Below are positions 36,901 through 45,900 of a stretch of 64,000 nt of DNA, piece after piece. This DNA is from Myrica gale (lineage: Eukaryota > Streptophyta > Magnoliopsida > Fagales > Myricaceae), in the NCBI GenBank assembly GCA_963930655.1, contig OZ005602.1, forward strand, positions 7,618,001 through 7,682,000. Direction: 5' to 3'. The stretch's first letter is position 1. Every line of letters begins with the position of its first letter. The translations under genes and the position numbers were made by a program. The notes beneath the pieces were generated by a model, which saw only the letters and a program-made list of their open reading frames with translations, searched no databases and had not been told where the DNA came from.

Positions 36901-39900
36901 CTAGACTTGCGATCGGGATCTTGACAGGTCCTTATTGGGAAGGGGGATGAGCCAAAAACGATCTACGTAACTAGGTCTGGCTCTTATGAATTCCTAGTGA
37001 TGCCGTTTGGCCTCACCAATGCTCCTGCCACATTTTGCAATCTCATGAATGATGTTTTCCATGAGTATGTTGACCGTTTTGTTGTAGTCTATTTGGATGA
37101 CATTGTGATCTATAGTGGCACTATAGAGTTGCATATTGAACATCTGCGAAGCAAACTTAAAGAGCACTGTCTCTTTGTAAAATAGGAGAAGTGCAAGTTT
37201 GTAAAGAGGATGATGTTGTTCCTGGGGCATCAGATTCAGGAGGGAAGCGTAAAGATAGACGGGAGGAAGGTAGAAGCTATCCTACAGTGACCTGAGCCAC
37301 GAAACATCTCTGAGTTACGATCCTTTTTTGGACTTACGAACTACTACTGTAAGTTCATTGAAGGATACTCCAGATTGGTGGCTCCCTTGATCGATCTTCT
37401 GAATAAGGACCAGTGTTGGGTGTGGTACAAAAGGTTCTAGGAAGCATTCAAAAGATTGAAGGTTGCTGTGTCGACAGAGCCAGTGCTGCGACTTCCAAAC
37501 TTCGATCAACCCTTTGAAGTTAGTATCGATGCCTCTGATAGAGCTATCGGAGGGGTATTGGTCCAGGAGGGGCACCATGTTCATTTGAAAGTCGGAAGTT
37601 GAATGGCACTGAGCAGCGCTATTCAGCACATGAAAAGGAGATCCTGGGGGTGGTCCACTGCCTGTTGGTGTGGAGAGTTTATCTCTTTGGCACCTATTTC
37701 ACAATTCGCACTGACAACGTGGCGAACACTTATTTCGACTCCCAAAAGCAGCTGTCACCAAAACAAGCTCGGTGGCAGGAGTTCCACCAAATCTTCTGTA
37801 AGTATAAATAACAACCCAAGAGGGGGTGAATTGGGTTTTACAAAAACTTACCCCTTTTTCGATTAAAACACAGATCTGGAAAATGTTATTTCTCTAAGGA
37901 TAAAAATGCAGATCTGAATATACTAAATGATAAGTTAAATATAAGCAATGAATCATGAATCATAAAGCATCACAAATATGGATATGAAACGAGTAATAAG
38001 CGAGAAAGAGTTAGAGAGATAACACCGTATTTTTAGGTGGTTCGGCCAAACACGTGCCTACGTCCACCCGCAAGACTATTGACTTCCTTGGGCTTCCTCC
38101 TTTATTCTCTAAATAGCGAATACACCTTAGCTTCCCGAGTGCTAATGAACCTTTACAAAGTGTTTTCCGAGCTTACACTTTAACTCACTCTCACAAATCC
38201 TCACAACCTAAAGAATTTCTTCCACTCTCACAAGTAGGACCAAGTGTTTTCCCAACACTTAAATGTTTTACAATGGATGGCTACAAAGAAGACTCTCTAA
38301 GCCGAATGAGCAAATGAGGCACAAATGTGTCGAATGGCTCTCTAAGCCAAATTAGTAAGTGAAAAGCTCAAATCGTATGAAATAGCTCTCTAAGCTAAAT
38401 CAGCAAGTGTAAAGCTCAATAAGATGCAATAAGATAAGATTTTTGAAGGAAACCTAAAATTTTGCAGGTGGGAGCACAAGCTCTCTTGGTAGGTGTTGTT
38501 TTCCATCTTCTTCAAATAGCTTTCTCTCTCTAGAAGTTAGGGCAAAGTGAGTTTGCAAGTGGATTGTCCCTTCTTCAAGAAATCTCTCTCTTTGGAGGCT
38601 AGGTCATCAATGATGAGCAAGAGAAGAGGATTTGAGAATGGAGCTTTGTTCTTGAATGATTCAGCAAGTGAAAACTTCTGATCTTGCTTTCTCTCTCTAT
38701 CGGATGTAGTTTTTGAATATTGATGCAAGTCCTTCTTCAAGAAATTTCTCTCCATTTGAAGGTTGGGTTGTCAATGATGAGCAATAGAAGAGTATTGAAC
38801 AATGAGAGCTTTGATCTTGGAAGAATCAGCAAATGAAAAAACTTTGGATCTTGGATTTCTCTCTCTAGATGTTGCGTTGATGGTCGAGCTCGTTCTTCTC
38901 TCTCAATCTCGTTCTTCTTATAGCCTCTAAGTCTTCAACGGTCATAAAGGGTCTTCTTGTAAAGTTATAGAGCCGTTGGAGGTCATTTGAGGCAATTTTG
39001 AATCACTTTGAACGATCTGGCGTCATTCCAGAATTTCTGCAAATTCGCACTATGTGTCGACATATAGGGTATGTGCTGACACATTAAAACTTGTTCTGAA
39101 ATTTTGCTCTCTGGAGACAGTGCAATGTGTCGACACATTGGTGGTATGTGCTGACACATTAAAATGGTCTGAAAATCTTGTCTTGGGTGTTAGTGCAATG
39201 TGTCGACACTATGATTCAATGTGTCGACACCATGAATTCAACATTATGGAGTAAGTGCAATGTGTCGACACCATCATTCAATGTGTCGACACTTATAAGT
39301 GCTGGAGAGTTTTTCAGCAACTTGAAAATGTCAAATCCATTCTAAACTTCTTTAAATACCTACAATATGAAAAATTGATCTTATCAGCTTGTGTAATGGT
39401 GTTCAAGTGCACTTAGAAATATTTTAGTGAGTGAAACCTCAATCCTTTTGAAATATAAATTGGAAATTGTGGATTGACAATGTAAAATCTAAAAGTCTTT
39501 GAAACTTAAAATATTTTGTTATCATCAAAATCATTTATAGGTTGTTTGTAAAACAACCTTGGGCTAACATCTTCATTATAAGGCTTCAAAAAGCTTAAGT
39601 GGAAGGTTGGGTGAAGCTGTAGCTGCTCGGGCAGCTTCAACCGGTAGACCACTCTACCCACCTTCTTCAAAATTTCGAAGGACCCATCATACTTTGGAAC
39701 AATTCCACGATGGGTCTGTCTCTGCTGAAATTTCTTCCCGATCTAGGGAGTGAGTTTCAGCATCACCCTATCTCCCTCCTGGAATTCCAATGGACGTCTC
39801 CCCTGATCAGTGTACTTCTTCATCCGCCTCTGAGCCTTGGCAAGGCTGTCCTGAGCCATAGTTAGCAGCTCTTGCCTATCTTTGGAAAACCGGAACGCAA

Positions 39901-42900
39901 CTGGGCATCTACCAGCGTGAGTCTGCCTCGCAATTTCATGAGGAGTAAGCAGTTGGTGCCCCAAGTTCAACTCGAAGGGGCTGCTGACAGTTGCTGAGGA
40001 TCTCTGCGGATTATAGGCGAATTGGGCGATATCCTCCAATAAAGTGATCATCCTTTCAGTTTGCCCATCCATCTGCGGATGGCTTGCGATGGCAAATTTC
40101 AGTTCTGAACCCAATAATTTTAACAGTAGAGTCCAAAACCTTCCTGTGAACCGCGGATCTCGATCACTTATGATATCCTACGGTACCCCAAAGTATTTAA
40201 TGACATTTCTGAAGAAAAGGTCGGTTGCCACCTCAGCTGTGCATGCTTTGGGTGCTGCAATGTAGATTGCATATTTTGTCAGTCGATCTACTACCACCAT
40301 GACTGACGCTTTGCCTTTTACCTTGGGGAATGCATATATGAAATCCATGGATAGAGCCACCCATGGCTTCTCGGGAATAGGGAGGGGTTGTAGTAGCCCA
40401 GCCTGCTTCCTCCGCTCCGTCTTGTCTTGTTGACAAACAATACAAGTTTTGACATATAATTCCATGTCGTCCATTTTTGGCCTGTGGTAAGACTGTCCTA
40501 AGAGAGCCATCATTCTCTCCCTGCCCGGGTGGCCAGCCCATCCTGCATCGTGTATCTCCTTTAGCAACTTTTGCCGCAATTTCCCCTTGGGTACTAGGAG
40601 TCGGTTGCCCTTCGCATAGAGCAGGTCATCTTCCAACCAGTATCGCTTCACAATCTCGGCTTGGACATCAGCAACCAACTTCTGGTAAATGGGATCAGAG
40701 TGAACACTCCTCCTTACCCTATCAAGAAAATATGACTGTAAGGAGGTGAGGGCAGCTACATATTCGACCACCTGTTGGCGGCTAAGGGCATTTGCCACCT
40801 GGTTATGCCGCTCCAGCTTATGCTCCCACACGAAATCGTATTCTTGGAGGAACTCCTGCGATCGATCTTGTTTTGGTGACAACTGCTTTTGGGAGTGGAA
40901 ATAAGTGTTCGCCACATTGTCGGTGTGAACATCATTCATGAGATTACAAAATGTGGCAGGAGCATTGGTGAGGCCAAATGGCATCACCAGGAATTCATAA
41001 GAGTCATACCTAGTTACGTAGGTCGTTTTTGGCTCATCCCCCTTCGCAATAAGGACCTGCCAATATCCCGATCGCAAGTCTATCTTCATGAAGTAGGTTG
41101 ATTGGCTCAACCTATCGAATAGATCTTGAATGAGGCACATAATATTTGTTCTTCATGGCGACCTTTATTCAAGGCCTAGTAGTCAACGCACATTCAAAGG
41201 GACATGTCTTGCTTTTTCTGGAATATCACAGAGGCTCCATAAGGGGCCTTCGAGGGCTGTATGAACCCAGCATCCAGCAGTTCCTCCAATTGCTTCCTTA
41301 ATTCCGCCAGTTCCTTCGGAATCATTCGGTAAGAGGCTTGGGCAAGAGGTTTAGCTCCTGATACTAGCTCAATCTGATGATTCACATACCATTGAGGAGG
41401 TAGGGTCTTCGAAAGTTCAGGGTCATAACATCCCCGAATTCGTCCAAGACGTCGAGCACCTCCCTAGGAGGCTCTTCCACAACTACTGTCACTACCTCCC
41501 TTAAAGAAGCCAAGTAGGTGAGCTCGGCTTTTTTCAGCCCTCCCTTCAGCTGAATTGCGGGGAGAAACTCCTTTCCTTTCTCCCTCGCCCGTGTCTTGGA
41601 GGAAGCATGCACAAAGCAAGGCTGCTTTTCGTCCATCACCAACAAACCCAACAGAAAAGGAATAGGCCCAGCCTTAGCTTGAACAAAGAACTCGTTGCCT
41701 AGGATGATGTCAAAATCATCTAGAGTCACAACAAGGAAATCCATTTTGCCCTTCCACTCCCCCACCTCCAAGGGGACTCTCGAGGCCCTTCCCAGCACAG
41801 ATTGTGCCTCTGAGTTAACAGCCTTTATTTGGCTCGGGCATTTGTTCACCTTCAACCCATGCGTCGCCACCATCTTGTCAGACGCAAAGTTATGTGTGGC
41901 TCCTGTATCCAGCATGGCTAAGATCTTCTTGCCATTGGAACATAGGGGCACATACAAAAACTCTGTCCGTCCACCGGCCTGAAGGGCATTCAAACGAAGT
42001 TGGATAGGGTTAACTCAGGCGTGAGCTATAGAATCATCCTCGCCCGAGGTACTGTCCTTCACCAAGGCAGACAATCTCTCACGTTTCGGACAATCGCGCG
42101 CTCTATGAGGCCCATCACAAATGAAACAACCAGTGGATTTGACCTGTTGTTTCTCCGCCACAAGGGCCTTGCCCTTACACTTTTGCTCCTTCCCTCGACT
42201 CTTCGGCCTATCATCCTTCCTTTCCTTCTTGCACTTACCCTGGGTCTTGGAGTTTCGATTCTCCTCAGTGGGGACCTTAGACTGCCTAAAGTCCACTAGT
42301 GACTTAGCAGTAGCCATGGCAAGAGGCAAGTATTGCACCCCCTGCCTTCTCAATTCTGCACATGCCCAGCCCTACGGGCCAGACATGAAGTTGAAGAGCT
42401 TGTCCGCTTCTGACATGTCTTTGATGTCCAGCATTAGAGAGTACATCATCACATAATCTCGAACTAAACTCGTGTGCTTCAGTTTCTTTAGGGTCTCCCT
42501 TGCAACCCATGCGGTATTGCAAGGTAGGAACTGATCCTTGAGTTATTTCCTCAGGGTCTCCCGCGTGCTGATCTTTGGTCGTCCCGCACTGAGGTCGTCC
42601 TCAAGTCGGGACCACCACCAAAGCTTTGCATCTCCGGTCAAGTACATAGTAGCCACAATCACCTTCTCATCCTCAGGAACACGAGCAGCTCGAAAGAACT
42701 GCTCCATATCCCAGAGAAAATTCTCTAGCTCCTTCGCACATTGTGACTCTCTGAAGGTTAGAGGGTCGGGCACTTTCAGTCGAGATTGAGCTTCCCCTCC
42801 GCTGGGAAGTCCCCCGAGAGCTTTCTTGACCACATCAACCTCGGTTTGTATGGTGTCTCTTAAAGACTCCACCTCCTCTAGGATCCATTCCATACTATGA

Positions 42901-45900
42901 GCAGCCAAGGCGGCGTGCTCATCAGCTTGGTCCTCCAGACTTCTCAGGATGAGGGATGTACGCCTCAAGGGAAGCTTGGATGTCTTGAATGGCTCCATCC
43001 AACCGCTCACAGATTGAAGAAGAGGATTCGTCTTCGGCATCCCCAGCATTGCTTCAAGTCTAGCAACTCGCTCCTTCAATTCTTGAGTGGCACCACCAGC
43101 CATGATCCTTCAACGCAGCTTTGATACCAACTGTCACGGGGAGGTAATTTCGCACAGAATTTTTCTACGTGATGGCATTAGACACCGAGTCTAGTCACAA
43201 CCAACAACCAACGGTGATCACTAGAGGTTAGGGTCGAGAAGCAAACGCAACAGACACCAAGCTTTACAGGAGTAATACTCCCAACCTTTACACTCTTGTC
43301 TATTAACAAAATTGTACAATGTAAGGATTAGGGTTCTTACAGCCAACCGAACCACTAGCCAAAATAAACTCAAGGCTTTCTCAAGAACAACTCTGCTCTC
43401 AAGACAAGCTTTCAACACTCTCAACTCCCAGCCTCGCCTCAGCAAGGGTCCTTAACCACTTTCATTAGCTCAATCATTCAAAAACTTGGAAATTGTTTAT
43501 AGTGCATTTCCATGGGGAATATATCAAGCTTATTGAAACATGTAAATAATACTCGTTTGAGAATTAAGTTAAATCAAAATCAGAGACACCATCATAAAAG
43601 AATTTATGATTTTCAAAGGTTTTGGGCATATCACCAAGAAAGTTCTAGTGGCATTTGGGAAATTACTTTAGCCCTAGTAATGATTGTAGATTCACATGTT
43701 TACCGTGTGCCAAGGATCCCTTGGTACTTCACCCCATAGTGATTCCCATAATTAAGTAGAGGAAGCATTATACATATGGTATTGAAATCAATCTAGATGA
43801 CATTTTCTACTTACCAAAAGCAACCTAAAAAGAAATTGTACTTCGTTGCCTTTGTAGACGGATTTTATCAACCCTTTTAAGGTTAAAAATCTTTTTAGGT
43901 TACTGGTTGCATTTTGTGACAACTTATAAAAAATCGATAACTACCTTCATTTCTATGAATAGAGGTTCCCAGACACCAAAAGAACAGGACACATTATTTT
44001 AAACATGTGTTTCCCGATTATTGATTATGATCTGCCCATGTAGGAAGGTCTGTTCTTTCAGTGACGCTATCCAAAATTCCTTCTGTGTTTTTTATATACT
44101 TTTAGAAATTGAATCTAACCTAAATAATTTGTAGCTGATGGTAATGTTCCCATGATTATGCCTTTTACTAGAGACAATTACTTGAAGCTAAGGAGGCTGT
44201 TGAGCGGCAGCGGAAATCATTGAAGAAAAGACAGTCTGGTAAATTATTGATGTTGTGAAAAGTTACTCCTACTTCCCCATAGCTCTGGAATTACTTCTGG
44301 CAGGTCTAGATCAATGATCTGGGAATGTCTAAACTGTCTCTTGAATTTATCACTTGGGCATTTTTAAAGTGACCATGGAAAATTCTGCCTCTCCACTTGC
44401 TGTCGCAGATTGATTGTGTCAGCCCCAAGCTGGCACGTACTTGCATGTATGCGATCTAGACATAGAATTTACTTTGTGGTTCAAGATCTAGTATTGTGGT
44501 ACTTCTAAAGTTTTTCCTCTCTTTTTCCTTCCTCTAACGGTCTTCTGTGTCGTCAATGTAGTATTTATCCTGCTGTGGTTGCCTCGGGCATCGATATGTC
44601 TGGTTATATATACAGGCATAGATGATGTCTTCAGTGGCACTGTGCCCTATACAAACTGGTCAACTTTGCTGTTTGGATTTTACATATAACTATGAATGAT
44701 CAATGTATCCTTCTTATTCTGCTTCTCTCTCTTTTTTCCAAACTACTCAACCTCTTGATCTGGAAAGAAGGATTCCGGGCTCACACTTGAAATTAAATCA
44801 TCTCTTGTTATATGTTTTCATGAGGCGTCCTAACAAACCACCAGACTTGAGCCTTATTCATATGTAATCTGATCGATTTGATCAGGCACTGGCCCGTATA
44901 TATTAGTCAGTAACTTCCTATGACTTTCTTATTCATGAGTACTAATGGCACTAAATGCTTCTTGAAGATAAGGGCGACACAGTTGATGCGGAAATAGGAC
45001 TACAAGAAGAAGATTTTCTCATCCAAGATGAGATCTATAAATCCCGTCTGGCCAGCATCAAACGTGTACGGTCAACTGTTATGTGATTCTGTTGCATTGG
45101 TTATCTGTTTTTCCTTAAGTTATAATTATGATCGCATAGATGTTTTTTGATGTTCAAGTACATCCACTGTCATTGAGATTGGTTGTTCTATAGGAGGAGG
45201 AAGTTATCATGCGTGAGAGGGAACGCTATGAACTAGAGAAGGGAAGGCTCATACGTGAAATGAAACGCATCAGAGATGAGGATGGTTCCCGTTTTAATAA
45301 TTTTCAGATTCTTAACCATAGATATGCCCTTCTAAACCTTCTCGGAAAAGGTGGATTCAGCGAAGTTTACAAGGTCAGAACTATTGGTGAAGTAAATAAG
45401 GGCACCTCATTAATCTAAGTACTTAACTCCCCAATGTTGACGAAGCTTTCTGGTTACTGAAGCATAAGTCTAGATCATTCCTTTGCCAATAATGGCAATT
45501 GTAAAGATATACCTTTTTGCAGTGATTTGAAGTAAGAAATTTCCAGCAGGCATACGACTTGGTAGAGCATAGATACGTCGCATGTAAGCTTCACGGTTTG
45601 AATGCTCAGTGGAGTGAAGAGAAGAAGCAAAGTTACATACGACATGCAATTCGGGAGTACAATATTCACAAGACCTTGGTGCATCATCACATTGTTCGGC
45701 TTTGGGATATTTTTGAGATAGATCAGAATACATTCTGCACCGTCTTAGAGTACTGTAGTGGTATATCTACTTCCTCAATACTTTTATCTATCTGATGACT
45801 AGATGTGGGCATGAATGGATTTAGAAGACCTGCGTCTCACCTTTTGCCTTAATTCTCTTTTCTATTTTATTTTACGTTTGTCAGGGAAAGATCTTGATGC

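Noticed and set aside
39050-39300. Regular palindromic repeats taken as a CRISPR-like array
   Set aside because: Spacing is irregular, the surrounding DNA is a plant intron repeat and no cas-type gene exists; CRISPR arrays are not expected here.
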